From Zymoseptoria tritici IPO323 (taxonomy: Eukaryota; Ascomycota; Dothideomycetes; Mycosphaerellales; Mycosphaerellaceae), in assembly GCF_000219625.1 (NCBI RefSeq), contig NC_018215.1, positions 124,001 through 188,000 of the forward strand: 64,000 bases of DNA, in the 5' to 3' direction. Within the stretch, counting starts at the first letter, position 1. Every line of letters begins with the position of its first letter. This document shows, piece by piece, positions 1-13,000 of the stretch. Both the position numbers and the translations under genes were made by a program. The notes under the pieces are model-generated. The model was given only the letters and a program-made list of their open reading frames with translations, had not been told where the DNA came from and searched no databases.

Positions 1-813
1 CTACAACGACTAGTACTAGTACTAGATTTACTAGTATTAGAAGAAAGGAGGTAGATAGCTAGTACGAAGGCGTCGGAGCTACTAGAGCTTAAGAACGAGC
101 GGTTTAGATTAACGTACGGTATAGTAATAACGAAGATAACGGAAGGGATAGATATACTACTCTATACTAATTCTGCGCCCTATATATATACTACTAGCCT
201 AGTACCTATCGTCCCTAGTATAGTAGCGTAGTAGAGCTAAATCTCCGTAATCTCTATAGAAGCGCTATTAAAACTAATAGCTCTATATTAATACTACGAA
301 TTCGCCTTATATATAATAGATTATATACGCTAGCTTAATAGCGATATAAAGCTATTAAACTACTTACTAGCTACTACGTACTAGAGTATACTAAGGTAAG
401 GTTAGTACCTTCGCTCTACGTACCGACCTTCTAATATCTAGTATATTAGTAATTACTATAGAAGCGAGTATTTAAGAGCCCTTATAGCCGCTTAAACGAG
501 CTAGCACTATGCCGGCTACTCTTAAACCGAGGATAGTACTATGCCGGTTAATTATACCTCCCTTATAGCTACTATATACTATATTAACCGACAACATAAC
601 TACTAATCGATCCGACAACGAGCCCTTACAACAGCGACTTAAAACGGCTAGCTACGACCGGCTACGCAATGTAACTGTAGCTTAGATAAAACGAACAAGA
701 CTAGGTCGACCGTCGTATATACCGACCCGTCTTATATAGTCCTACTACGTTCTAACATAGGTAAAAGTAGGGATAGAACGAACAGAGCTAGGTCGTATAT
801 ATAGACTATCTTA
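1..813. other. RIP-degraded repeat flank, unclassified
   Basis: This stretch is TA-rich and poor in CA and TG dinucleotides, like the transposons that follow, and has no long open frame. A short plus-strand stretch near 190-290 looks faintly like the RNase H end of a Copia polyprotein, but I would not defend that. There is a local direct repeat: two similar blocks containing GAACGAACA and CTAGGTCG near 688-710 and 778-795. It lies outside the left end of the Harbinger element. Confidence 0.4.
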
Positions 814-852
814 GGGCCAGTCCGGTAGATAAGTTAAGTAGATTAAACGCTT
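814..852 (+). repeat. Left terminal inverted repeat of Harbinger element (RIP-damaged)
   Basis: It begins GGGCCAGTCCGGTAGAT and pairs with 33033-33071 on the other strand. TGA in the right copy reads TAA here at several places, the RIP signature. Confidence 0.75.
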
Positions 853-899
853 AGGCTATGTCGTCGGCAATAGACTCGTAATAGTGTTGTTGTTAGTAG

Positions 900-1199
900 T
901 ATAAGGGGGGAACTTCTAAAGGTTCCGATCTCCCGCGGATAGTAGTAGTGCGGACGTACGGGGTAGCATAGGGGGCAAAAAGGTCGGTAAACTATATAAT
1001 TAGAGTAAAAGGTAGAGGGGCAAAAGAGGTAGTATTAAGTGCTCTATACTATTAGGCCTTGTGTGCGTGTCGAAGGTCCTTCCGGAGGTGCTAGTAGTCG
1101 GTGTCCTAATCCGTAGGTGTCTTCTATAATCCCCCGACCTGTACACGAAGCTAAAGCTAGATATAGACTACACGTAACAATGCGATATTCCCTACTACA
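900..1199 (-). repeat. LTR of element A (3' LTR)
   Basis: 300 bp, near-identical to 29687-29986. Confidence 0.9.
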
Positions 1200-1221
1200 T
1201 CTGTCCCCCTCCTATAGTGTC
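1200..1221 (-). other. Polypurine tract of element A
   Basis: On the minus strand a purine run (AGGAGGGGGACAGA) abuts the LTR. This is the plus-strand priming site in LTR elements and fixes the orientation. Confidence 0.7.
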
Positions 1222-1559
1222 TAACCTAGACACTACAAGAACCTAAACTATACTATTGTGCACGCTTAAAGCGTAAAAACCCTCTAGATCTAGTACTAGC
1301 GTCGTCCTTTTTAACTTGTTGCTAACGTAGACTGTCCCTATCCTCGGGTTTTGCACCTACTACGCATGTCTATCGTATGCATTATAGCTAAAAAGAAACA
1401 AAACAAAAGAAACAACAAAAAGAAAAAAGAACCTTAAAACAAGCGCTAGTATAGAAAACAGCCGCTCCTTATGTCCTGTTCGCACTAAAGGTTTCCTAGA
1501 CCCGATGCGGATTTTAGTCTAGCAAAGGCTATAAACCTATCGCTAAGTACTATCCTCCT

Positions 1560-2305
1560 ACTATATGTCGCGTCTAGGTACGCGCTTACTATCCTTGCCG
1601 ATAAGTAAGTCGGGGACTTCCTAGGGTACTACGATATCTATATCTCCCTACCTAAGTAGCTTACGTTCCCTATCGTCTATATCGTTAGGCGCGACTTTAG
1701 CTAGTAGAGGTTAGTACTTCTAGAAGTCGGTCGGATGCTTGTCCTTAGCGTTATAGTACGATCGGTTACCGAACGTATTCCTCTCCGCGTACTTAATGTC
1801 CTTATAGTTTACCTTTACTCGAGCTATAGTCGCATCTCGCTGCTTCTTAATCTATGCCCTTAGATTAACAATATTAAGGCGTATAAGCTTCTCTAATTCG
1901 ACGACGACTCTAGGGCTCTCCTACTTCTCGTAAGTAACAAGTGTAGTAGCGATATAGTTATTAGGTGTTAACGATATAGCCGTAGGGAAGGCGTAAGGAA
2001 TCTTGCCGTACTTATTAATAAGCCCGGAGGGTATCTTATCGGGGGCGGTTAGGTCTATGTAAGCTTTACGTAGCATCTCCTAGTTACCGGCTTCGGCACA
2101 TTCGAGAGAACTATCTATATACATAGCTACGAACTAGGGAAGAATCGTTCGACGTTCGGTCTCTACCTTAGTATCGACACTATATAGCAGATGCGGAACT
2201 GTAATGCGAACATTAAATGCCTTATAAGGAACGTGTTCCTACTTAAGCTTATAGCGATCTAGGAAGTGTTGTAGTAGCACCGTAGTATCGATCTTCTATA
2301 CTACT
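1560..2305 (-). pseudogene. Element A third ORF, C-terminal part
   Basis: This continues the frame of 17733-19770 once element B and one copy of its CTACT target duplication are removed (..CVDGVV then KIDTTVLLQHFLDRY..). Further recognisable blocks are PYKAFNVRITVPHLL, RRTILP, LRKAYIDLTAPDKIPSG and NKYGKIPYAFP. The total product is about 880 residues or more. The end is approximate. It sits between pol and the 3' LTR in the same sense as pol, so it may be expressed from the genomic or a subgenomic RNA. Confidence 0.5.
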
Positions 2306-2683
2306 TGTGAGGATCCCCTCACGTGAGCGCAGTCTGGCCTCATCTCCCCTAAGCTGGGCCAACCTAGTTTCGAAGAATATAACAACGAGCTATCCTAGTT
2401 ACGAAGAGCGCAACAGCGTACGGATTAAGGCAGTCCGATCTAGCTTGCCTCTTAATGCCCAACGATAAGGATCGAAGGGCCACGAAGGGACAGACGATCC
2501 TGCTTATGACGAGAGAAGTAAAGGATAGGGGAATAGAACCTAGCAGTAGCTGTGTATATAGCGAAGGAGGCTCTCCTCCTCTATTCCCTCCTTTAACGAA
2601 TCGAGTCGTTACATTCTAAAACCTATTGTTCGATACTTCCCTACTTTAGTCTTTCCCTGCCTTATTACGAGGCAATCCTAATA
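2306..2683 (+). repeat. 5' LTR of element B
   Basis: 378 bp, matching 17350-17727 apart from transitions. Confidence 0.92.
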
Positions 2684-2699
2684 CGCGATTCGTTTAAAC

Positions 2700-3895
2700 T
2701 TACGTACTACAGTATCGAACCCCCGATCGATATAGTACCTAAGGCCACTCGCAGACGCGAGGAATCTCCTTCCGACACCTCCGCTCGCTAGCAGGGTGCT
2801 ATACTAGCCGCTAAGTCCGACGCGGACGCCGCCGCCCACCAGCTAAGCGCTACCTCTATCGCGGAAACTATAGACGATGCCGGAACGACCTAGGAAGGCA
2901 CCGACTCGACTACTTAGGCTAACCTAGTTTAAGGGGACGCACTAACCCGTAAGAAACGGAACTAGGAAGCCCGGGCGGAATACGAATTCCTTAAACTCTA
3001 GCAAAAGATTAAGGAACTCTAGAGCGAACTGGCCTTACATAGCCTAATTACCCTAAGGAGGGAGAAACTTGCTAAACTCTTCGTAGAAACGGACTATTTC
3101 GACAAGAACAAGGACAGCCTCCCTAAGTCTAAGGAACTACCTATATTCGAAGGGAAGACCTGTGCCAATTACAAAGACTAGCTCCGCGCGGTAGAACGCA
3201 ACTTCCGCAGATACTATAGATTCTCTAACTAGGAGGACCGAAAGGTCGACTACGCCGCCGACTATATAGGCAAGCTCTAGTAAGACTACTAAGAGCGCTA
3301 CGTAGATTAGCTCGACAGCTAGACTACGCTAACCTAGACTATAATAAAGGGAGTTATGCTTAACTCTATAGGGACAGAGGCGGAACGCCGCGAGAAGGCC
3401 TACGAACAATTGCAGAAGGCCTCCCTCGGAGACCGTACCCTCGACTAGCTCCTCGAAGAGCTAAAGATCCTTTAGAAGGAGTTAGAAGAAGAGAACGAGG
3501 AGCGCAAGATCCTTAACTTTAAGGCCTCCTTGCTATAGAACTACCGCTCCCGCCTCTCTAACTACCCGGCTCCGGCTACTACGCTTATTAAGGCCTAAGA
3601 GAGGGTTAACAAAACCTACAGGATTATCGAGGGTTAGAAGCAGGAGTTAAGGGACAACCCGGGCCGTAGAAGAGGTAAGGGCAACCGAAAGAGACGCAGA
3701 AGCAACAGTATTAACAACTAGGACTCTAAGAAGTCTAAGTCGGAGGACGGATCGGACTAGAGGGGCCTATCTAAGGCTACTTGCTACGGTTGCTGCTAGG
3801 TCGGGCACATTAAGCGCGATTGCCCTAACCCTTCCCTCTAGAAGGACTCGGAAAAAGAGGCGCCCCCCAAGTAGACGCTGCTGTCTTAGTAGGCC
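2700..3895 (+). pseudogene. Element B gag relic
   Basis: One plus-strand frame with TAG/TAA interruptions. It is acidic and alanine-rich at the start, then has a Gag-like helical part (LPIFEGKTCANYKD near 3137). The end is basic and carries a CCHC zinc knuckle at 3782-3823: CYGCC, stop (probable Trp), VGHIKRDC, the CX2CX4HX4C spacing of nucleocapsids. It would package the element RNA. The exact start is not fixed. Confidence 0.7.
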
Positions 3896-6800
3896 AGGTT
3901 CTCTACACTAAGGAGCAGCGCAGGATAGCGGAGCCGGGTCGGCGCCGCTATAAGCGTAGGCGCCTTATCGAAGTTACGCTAACCTTAAATAGTCCAGGGA
4001 GGACTAGAACAGTCGCGGGACTAATCGATAGCGGCGCGCAGGATAACTTCTGTAACTCCTTGTTAGCAAAGGACATAGACTAGGTTATCTAGGAGCCGCC
4101 CGCTAGGGTCGCGTACAAGACGCTAAACAGGCAAAGCCTTTAGGTCCTTGGCGAAACGCGGAGCTTATATAAGGCCCGGGACGACTTAGGACGAATGCAC
4201 GGATGCGTCGACACCTTTAGAGTAGGGCGCATCTATAGCTATAAGGTCGTCTTAGGGATGCCTTAGCTCGAGAAATACAATCTAAACGTAGATTTTACCC
4301 TAAAAAGGGTTAACTAGAGAACGAAGCCCCGAAAACGACAGGCGATAGCCGTCGTTAGGCCAGAGAGGTTCTACAGGGAGTACCTTAGCGAAGTAAATGC
4401 GGCACTTTATGTTATAACGATCCAGGACGCGTCGGAAGAAGCTAGTCCAGGTTAGGGGGGCGTTCCGAGCGCCTACTCTAACTTCGCGGATGTCTTCTCG
4501 GAGGAACTCGCAGGCGAGTTAGCTCCCTACGGTCCACATAATCTAAAGATCGAGCTAGTAGAAGGAGGAAAGGTCCCCTTTAGTCTAATATACGCCCTAT
4601 CCGAGGCAGAGATAGAGGCTATGCGGACCCAGCTACCCGAACACCTAAAGAACGGGTTTATCAGGCGGTCGACGTCGTCGGCTAGCGCTCTAGTCCTCTT
4701 CGCACGGAAGAAGGATAGTACCCTCCGCCTATGTGTTAACTACCGCGGTCTAAACGCGGTAATAGTTAAGAACAGGGGGGGTCTACCTCTTATTAGCGAG
4801 TCCCTCGACTAGCTAGCCGGTGCTAGGTACTTTACTAAGGTCGACCTACGCTATGCGTACTATCGGGTGCGTATTAGGGAAGGCGACGAGTAGAAGACGG
4901 CATTCCGGACCAGGTACGGCTATTTTGAATACACGGTAATGCCATTCGGGCTTTACAATGCCCCGGTAGTGTTCCAGAACTTTATTAACAGCATCCTAGT
5001 AGGACTAATTAATGTCTTCTGCGTTATATACCTTGACGACATCCTAATTTACTCTAGAACGCTTAAAGAGCACGAGGATCACGTCCGGCAGGTCTTAGAA
5101 CGGCTGCGACGGCACAAGCTGTACGCTAACCTAGCTAAATGCGAGTTCTACAAAAGCTAGGTCGAATACCTAGGCTACGTAGTTACCTAGGATAGGCTGC
5201 GGATCGACCTAGAACGCATTAAATCGGTCTAGGAGTGGCTAGTCCCTGCGTCTATCTACGATATAAGGGTCTTTATTAGTTTTGCTAACTACTACCGACG
5301 CTTTATTAAGGGCTTCTCGCGGCTAGCGGCCGCCCTAAACCGCTATACTAAAGGCAAGAAGGCGGCGAACTAGCGCCGAAGAGAGCGTGCTTATCTCGAA
5401 TTAGACGACAGGGCGATCTAGTCCTTCTATAAGCTGCGCCGCAAGTTCGCGGAAGAGCCCGTTCTGCGCTACTATAACCTAGAGCTCCCCTGTTAGGTAG
5501 AGACCGACGCATCGGGGGAAGCAATATCGGGCATCCTGTCCTAGCCTTATAACGAGGGGGGCAAACTACAGTAGTTCCCGGTCGCCTACTTCTTAAGGAA
5601 GATAATTGCGGCAGAAAGGAACTACGGAACAGAAGATAGCGAGCTCCTCGCTGTAGTAGACTCCTTCAAACACTTTAGGCACTACCTCGAGGGCGCCTGC
5701 TACTAAGTAGAGTTACTAACCGACTATGCGAACCTTTAGACCCTTATAACGACGAAGACCCTCTCGAGGAGGCAAGTCAGATAGGCTAAATAGCTGTCGC
5801 AGATCGATTTCAGGACCACGTATAGGCCGGGTAAGGCGAATAGCGCTGCCGACGTACTTAGCAGGAGACTAGACCTTACTAAGGAGTCGCATTCGGGCCG
5901 ATAGGCTACCGAGGAGGAAGCAGACGCTAGCGTCCGCCTCTTCCGAAAGGTATTTGCACCGCCGACAGGGCAGGATAGCCTAGTCCGGTACGTCGGGGCA
6001 GCGGTAAGGACCCCGAACCTTCTAGAGCGGCTTAAGAAAGCCCTTAGTAAGGACCCTACCTATAAGAGGATAGTCCAGGAGAAGGCTGTCGCTAAGCCTA
6101 CCTTCTAGGCGGAGAGGTAGTCCCTAGAAGAGGGCGTTGCGTACATAAATAGTAAGGCATACATGCTAGAAGGCGCTATAAGGCTCTAGCTACTCTAGGA
6201 ATGCTACGACGACCCCCTCTCTAGACATTTCGGCTTTGCAAGGACCCTAGAGTTGCTTTAGCGTAGTTTCTACTAGCCTAGGATGCGGAAGTATGTTAAG
6301 GAGTTCGTAAGGACCTACTAGGCGTGCGAAAGAGCGAAGCTACGAAGGCACAAACTGCACGGCCTACTGCACCCCGAACCCCCCTTGCTAACTCCCTAGG
6401 CCGACATTACGCTGGATTTTATTACTAACCTCCCGCCGAGCAAGTTCCTAAGCTAGTCTTACGACTGCATACTAGTAGTAGTAGACTGCTACACTAAGAT
6501 AGTCTATTACGTGCTATGCCGGAAAACGATTACGTTAGCTAACCTCGCTAAACTTATAATAAGAGAGGTTGTCCGCCTCTATAGCCAGCCGGCTACGATT
6601 ACGTCCGACCGCGGGCTAATCCTTACCTCTAAATTCTAGAGCACCTTCTGCTACTGCCTTAGGGTACGCCGGAAGCTAAGTACGGCGTTCTATCCGCAGA
6701 CGGATAGTTAGACGGAAAGACAGAACCAGATACTAGAGCAGTATTTACGGACGTACTGCAACTATAAGCAGGACAACTAGGCCTCTCTACTGTCGACGGC

Positions 6801-6929
6801 GGAGTTCGCCTATAATAACAGTGTGCATACGGCAACCGGGCTAACGCTGTTCTAAGTATACATAACGAGGGACCTACGAAGGTCCTACTAGCCCAGAATG
6901 CGCTAGAAAGATGGCGAGGCGCTAAAGGC
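3896..6929 (+). pseudogene. Element B pol relic, up to the integrase
   Basis: In order: aspartic protease motif DSGA (4027-4038); reverse transcriptase with LRLCVNYRGLN (near 4720), MPFGLYNAP (4939) and catalytic YLDD (5029-5040); RNase H with VETDASG (near 5500); integrase zinc-binding region (near 6220-6360); and integrase core starting ADITLDFITNLPPSK (near 6400). Stops are TAG/TAA. The frame is cut in the integrase at AAGGC by element C and resumes at 15391. Confidence 0.85.
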
Positions 6930-7231
6930 TGTAATAATGAGTGGTAGGGATGTATGAACAAGCGTACTACTCGGGTGTGCAACAGTGTGAGGATACCGTA
7001 CTATCTGGTGCAAGAGTAATTCTTGCCCTTTCGATCCGCCTACGGCGGCTACCTATTTAACCCTCGAGAGATGGACATGAGTCGGTACGGAATAGGTGCG
7101 GGACGCCTGCGACTCGCTACGCGACATCTGACTCGCACCCGCATGTGCATACCGCAACGATATTACAGGGACTTCGCAACGACCTAAAGGTCCCTGCGGT
7201 CCGCCTACGTTCAGCCTTAGCGCCTTTCACA
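6930..7231 (-). repeat. 3' LTR of element C
   Basis: 302 bp, partner of 15089-15390. The differences I saw are transitions. Confidence 0.92.
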
Positions 7232-7250
7232 CACGCCTCCTCCTTGTGCT
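7232..7250 (-). other. Polypurine tract of element C
   Basis: On the minus strand AAGGAGGAGGCG precedes the 3' LTR. Confidence 0.65.
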
Positions 7251-7676
7251 AATGTCCTTAGCAGTAGAGGCCCTAGCCATCCGCCTACGCCTTCTTGCGC
7301 TTTGTAGTCCTAACTCCCTTAGTATTTATTTCTTACTCCTCTCGGATCCCTTGCGATCCGCTACTGTTCACGTGCCTTTAGTTATCTCGGTTTGGTCGTT
7401 GCAGAGCGTCCGCGTAGCGACAGTCGCTAGGCGCAGCCCCGCGTTGTTATTCCGAATTTTCATTAACACTCTAGTTAATCCTCGGCGGAACGCCCGCGAG
7501 GTTATACCCTAAATATTTTCCTTACGAACGACTTTTTCTCGACGGGACATCTTCTTTTTATACCGCATTCGCAACCAAACTGCAACCGATCCGCAACTAA
7601 TATTACTAACTAATATTATTACCCGCACGCAAGCGTGCCGCGCGCCTCTACAGCTATGGGCTACTAGAAGGGCGCT

Positions 7677-7880
7677 ATGGCGGACTTCGTGTATCTAACG
7701 GACCTGCCAGAAGAAGCTGTCTATAAGTAGAGCGTAGACGACATAGCTCCGGATGCTCCTGCTACCTAGATCGATTGCTATAGGTACGCAAAGTCTATTG
7801 CGGTCGGCAGGGAATGCAACAAGCCGCCAAACAAGGCTTGCAAGTTTTGCAACTCTAACAACCGTAAAGGTTGCTATTAG
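7677..7880 (+). pseudogene. Element C antisense gene, exon 1
   Basis: Plus-strand exon starting at ATG 7677 (MADFVYLTDLPEEAVYK). It is 204 nt, 68 codons. It holds a cysteine cluster ending C-KF-C-NSNNRKG-C, the same CX2CX7C pattern as the antisense gene of element B, and ends two codons after the last cysteine, where a GTACGC donor follows. It starts about 445 bp inside the 3' LTR, opposite to gag-pol. Interruptions are TAG only, so it was probably intact before RIP. Function unknown; the cysteines suggest zinc binding. Confidence 0.7.
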
Positions 7881-7931
7881 GTACGCATGCGCTTCGCTAT
7901 AACTTGTTAACTTCAGCTAACTACATCGCAG

Positions 7932-8303
7932 GTGCTCGGCGGTATGCAGGGTAGAGTTAACAAGATCTATTCCCTCTTTAATATCTACCGCGAGGAAATT
8001 AACCGCGTCCGCCGCGAAATGGAGGAGGAGGGCATCCTATTAGATAACTTAGAGGAGTATGTCCGCGAGGATAACGTAGCTTTTACGGCTAGCCTTAACC
8101 TGTCTCTAGCTGCAAAGACGCATAACTCCGAGATCTAGCAGATAGAGGCGAATGCGTCTTGCTAGGGACACCGGTTGTTTGGCCTAACTTCGAAGCCTCG
8201 TTCTAACATAGAGGCTACTCTCCTCGCCAACGAGGCCGCTGCGCGCCTTAATAGCACACACGCCTCGCAGGTAGCTAGCATGTTTTCTTCTGGCGCGTCG
8301 CGC
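7932..8303 (+). pseudogene. Element C antisense gene, exon 2
   Basis: 372 nt, 124 codons, phase 0 at both ends. It follows a 51 bp intron (7881-7931; branch GCTAAC, acceptor CGCAG). It encodes a charged helix likely to form a coiled coil (EEINRVRREMEEEGILLDNL) and then an alanine/serine-rich part with two TAG codons. It ends at a GTATGT donor. Confidence 0.7.
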
Positions 8304-8361
8304 GTATGTTGTCCTGTAACTATACCGTAACAACCTTTTACTGACTTTTTGCTTTCTTTAG

Positions 8362-9774
8362 ACTCCCCGCTCTAACGGAGTGATCGAACTACATCTCGCC
8401 GCACGCCCTTTCGCCTCTAACGAACAGGGTGCGATTACCTTTAGCTCTAGCCCTGCCGATATGCATCTCCTATCCAACCGTAAGGCCCCTAGCACCCCCT
8501 CGACTCGCGTTAACGACTGTAGCGCCTCTGGCGCAACCGCGGCTGCTAGTGGCGACTCAGAGGATAAAGGCGATAGAGACTACAATAAGGATGCTAGCTT
8601 AAGCAAGGTGTCCGACACCGAGGAATCGTCCGAGGACGAAGAAGAGGAAGATGTCGTCTACTCCCCTACGGTCCGCCGTAGTCGCAGTCGCGGCTCCTCT
8701 AACAACGGTAGGGCTTCTAGTAGCCGCGTGCTAAAGAGCAAGTCGCCTCGCAAGGGCGGCAGTGCTCTCCGCCTCGCGAAGGAGAAGCGTACGAAAGCAG
8801 CGCATAAGGCGGCTCGCTAGGAGTAGCATGCCTGTTACGATAAGTAGCGCTGTGCTATCCGCTCGGCTAACAAGCGCACCCGTTCTCGTAGCGGAGGTGT
8901 TTCTGTTCCTGCCGCGCAAGGCAGCCGCACCGGTGCCGCCGGCGACGACTTTATCCGCAACCGCTCGGTTAACTGTATAACCTTTGATAAGAACACCCTT
9001 CTAGGCAGCCCGGAGGGTACTCCTACTCGCGACAACCGCGGTCGCTAACCTCTTACCGAGATCGATCCCGCAATAATAAGTAGCGCTCTTCTAAACTCGG
9101 TAACTAAGCAGGACCGTCTTCGCCGCCAGATCGCCGACAACTAAGCTAAAGCTCTGCGCCTCGATTAACAGCTTGCGGAGCGCACCTAAGAGGACCTCGA
9201 TCGTAAGGCTAGAATATTTAATAGTACCGCCGGTGGCCGTCCTGCTACTCTATTCAACGCTAGCTCGGCTGATCCACCTCTGAACCTTACTACGCCTACG
9301 GCTCGCACTAACTCTGCATCAACTCCCTAATCTGCTCGTCTTACCCTCCTTCGCGAGCGCTAGCGCATCTGCGAGGAGTAAGTCCAAGAGGCTCGCTAGC
9401 GTAAGATTAAGCGCACCGCTATGATCTAGCGCGAGCGCGACTAGCGCTAAGCACGAGAGGAGCAGGCCCGTGTGGCGGAGGAGGAGTCCCGCGAGATTAC
9501 CCGTACTGCTGTCGCTAATGTAGTTCTTTGTATTAAGGCTAACCGCAACGCACCCGCAGGTACTCCGCTAAGTAGTAACTATATCCTCGGAGGTCTTTAG
9601 ACTCCTAGGACTTGTAGCGACCCGACGGCGGCAAACCCTAACCTACTGCCTCGCTCCGTTCGAGAGGAGGTGTACCTTTAATTCCCTGCTAATCCTAACT
9701 ACCGCAATCAAATTATGCAGGCTTATCTAGCGGATTACTTAGAGGATCTGGCGCGTAAGAACGACGCTCTATAA
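8362..9774 (+). pseudogene. Element C antisense gene, exon 3
   Basis: It joins in frame after a 58 bp intron (8304-8361; donor GTATGT, branch TTACTGAC, acceptor TTTCTTTAG). About 470 codons lie in one frame with only TAG/TAA stops. It has a serine-rich part, an acidic run (SSEDEEEEDVVYSP), a basic SR-like part (RRSRSRGSSN, KSKSPRKGG), a charged helical region and a final block ending YLEDLARKNDAL. The total product is about 660 residues. No family recognised; the layout suggests a nucleic-acid or chromatin binder. The stop may be at 9774 or about 40 bp later. Confidence 0.65.
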
Positions 9775-10029
9775 AGAGTAGATCTCCGCACCGACTCCGC
9801 ACCTATCTCGTAACGACTTGTTATCGTGACTGCAACTCGCAGTTACTACTATAATAACTTCTCTTCTTTAACATAGCGCATTTTCCAGGCGCGGGCAATT
9901 AGTTAGATTAGAGTCTCGAATGCGATACGCATAGGACGACACCGACTTGGTAGTTCGACAATACTAATATGTTTAATCGTAATCTATGTTCTCCTAGTCT
10001 TTTGCTGTAACTTCGCAGTAACTTCCTAT

Positions 10030-13000
10030 TCTTGTAACAGCTCGTCTATATCTTCGAAATTATTAGCGGTTTGCTATGTATCACAAGTCTCGTCATAGTC
10101 TTTCTATCTTAATCGATACTACATCTCGCCGTCGCGAGTCCGCTAGTCTACAATTCTTTCGACCTCGTATACCTCGTTGCTATCCGTAGTAACATCCGGT
10201 AGCTTAACATTCTTTAGCTCGAAGCTAGGTCTGATATAGTATAGTTGTAGTAGTAAGATATGGAAGACGTTATAGATCTGCTATAACGAAGGCAGCACTA
10301 GGCGGTACGCCTACGCCTTCTCTCTAATTACATCGTCTACTCGGAAAGGTCCTACGAACCTAGGTAATAGCTTCCGGCTTGGCTTCTTTAACTTCAGATT
10401 TTTCGCACTTAGCAATACTAAGTCGCCCCTGCGGAACGCATAGTTGCGATGCTTCTTATCGTACGCCCTTTGCTAGTACTTCTAAGAGGTCTTAAGCTTC
10501 TTCGTAGCTAATTCGCGTGCGCTTTGCATCTCCTCGAACCGCTCGATTGCTACCGGCGCCTCCCCTTTGTAATAAACGGCCTCGTTTATATCGTTCTATC
10601 GTGGATTCTCTCTATATACTAGGAAAAAAGGCGTTTTCCCTATACTTAAATAGTCCGAGTTGTTATAAGCGAATTTAGCGTATAGCAACAACTTAGCCCA
10701 ATTATCCTGTCTTTTATTACAGAATGCTCTTAGGAATCCTTCTAGCGTCTGGTTCTAACGCTTAGTTTGACCATCTGTTTGCGGATAGTACGCGGTACTT
10801 AGTCTTCTTCTTATCTAGTATTGAAAACACAGCTCTATCCAAAATGCAGATATAAAGAGTGTACTACAGTCGGACATAATGCCTTTAGAGAAACCAAATT
10901 TGGACGCTACCCGATCTATGAATACTTTAGCGAAGTCTGAAGCTTTCTAAGTTTCTTTTCCTAGAATATACAATACTATCTTTAATCGTCTGTCCACGAT
11001 TACAAGTATAGAATCGAATATATTATCGTTACGCTTCGACGGCGGCAACTTTACGATAAAATCTAGGGTAATTTCTTCCTAATTCTTTCCTAGAATTAGC
11101 AGGCTGGATAATTTGCCCAAGGGCAACAATCTCGGAGCCTTTATTCGTTAGCAGACATTACATGTCTTTACGAAGTGCTTAACATCCGCGTCCAGTTCGG
11201 GCTAGTATAAGGACCTCGCAATAAGCTTAATAGTCTTGTCGGCGCCGAAATGTCCTACAAGCTTAGAGTCGTGGTAAACCGCTATAACTTCGTTCCTTAC
11301 AGCCGGTTTATTTAGTACATACAACTTGCCGTACCTACGGAGCAAGTTGTCGTCTCCTAAGCTCTATACTTAACTCCCGCGCTTCTTTCGACTCTCTATC
11401 TATACCTCTTCGCCAGATCTCTATCGCTTAACAAAGTCGTTACGATCCTGTAGTAAAGATACTAGCTTAAGGAAAGGTTTTAAATCTTCCGAAGATGCAG
11501 TTGCGCTAGTAAGTAGGACTTTTGCTACATAGCGTGGCACGATCTGCATACATTTAGAAGTGCTAGCGACGGGGGATTTCGCAGAGACTGCGTCGCTTTA
11601 GTCCGGGAGGTCGTTGCGATCTCCCTACGGTATTATACCGCAATCGGGTCCCTAATCCTTTTCGGTTGCAATCCTGGCGAACGCAACTATTATGCTCTGA
11701 CTTGCTAACTTCAGCTTGTTCTACAGAGTTAGAAGTAGTTCGTTTACAGCCGAATTTTTAGTCTAGTAATCCGGTCTGCGAGATAGTCTATCTGCTAGGT
11801 TCGATTTCCCTGCTTAATAGAAAATCTCGAAGTCGAATAAGCCTAGGTATAGTGCGTACTGCGCTTGCCTCGCATTCAACTTCTAAACAGTCTGAATGCC
11901 TTTTAGATTGTTGTAGTCCGTGTAAACCTAGACCGGGTTTTCCGAACTACTAAAATAGTGCCTCTACACCTTAAAGCAGTGCACTATTGCTAACAACTCC
12001 TAATCGTACGTCTAGTAGTTGCGCTCCGCAGGCTACATCTTCCGAGACGTAAACGCTACAGGATGCTATTTACTATCTAGATGCAGCTGCGACATAATAC
12101 CTAAGATACCAAAGTTAGAGGCATCCGTTTCTAGCTTAATCTTCCGTTTCGGATCGAAGTGCCTAAGAACAATATTGCTAGTAAACACCTCCTTTAGCTT
12201 TCTGAAAGCCGCGTTAGCTTCCCTGCCCTATACGAACTCCTTGTCTTTCTAGAGCAGGTCGGTAATCGGGCTGCTAATCTTTACAAATCCTAATACGAAG
12301 CGTTAGTAGAAGTTTGCAAAACCTAGGAAGACCTAAACGTCGTAGACGCTATTCGGTTGCGGCTATTCCTAGATCGTTGCGATCTTTTTAGGGTCGGTAG
12401 TTACACCTTTAGTCGTAATACAGAACCCTAAATACGAAACCTCCTGTACCGCGAAGGCACACTTCTTAAGGTTGACGTACAATTCTGCAATGCGCAAGCG
12501 GTCTAGGACCTTGCGAACCGCAGCCTAATAGTCTTCGATATCCTTACTGTAGGTGTAAATTAATATATCGTCGAGGTACACTATATAAAGGTTATCGAGA
12601 AGGCCCGCTAGGGTACAGTTAATATAGGCCTAGAATGTGGCCGGAGCATTGGTTAAGCCGAAGGGCATAACCTTATACTCGTAATAGCTATACCGCGTGC
12701 GGAACGCAGTCTTCTATTTATCGCCCTTACGAATGCGGATGCGATGATATGCTTTCTTAAGATCGAGGGTAGTAAAGAACTTCGCACCTATTAGGCGATC
12801 TAAGGTTTTATTAATTAAAGGCAGAGGGCATCTGTCTTTGATAGTAATAGAGTTAAGTGCTCGGTAGTCGACGCACAAGCGCAGCTCGCCGCCCTTCTTT
12901 GGAACAAAGATAACTAGTGCACCCGTAGGGCTAATGCTGTGTTGTATACGACCCGAGGCTAACTCCTTTTCTAGGTAATCCCGAAGGATACCTAACTCTT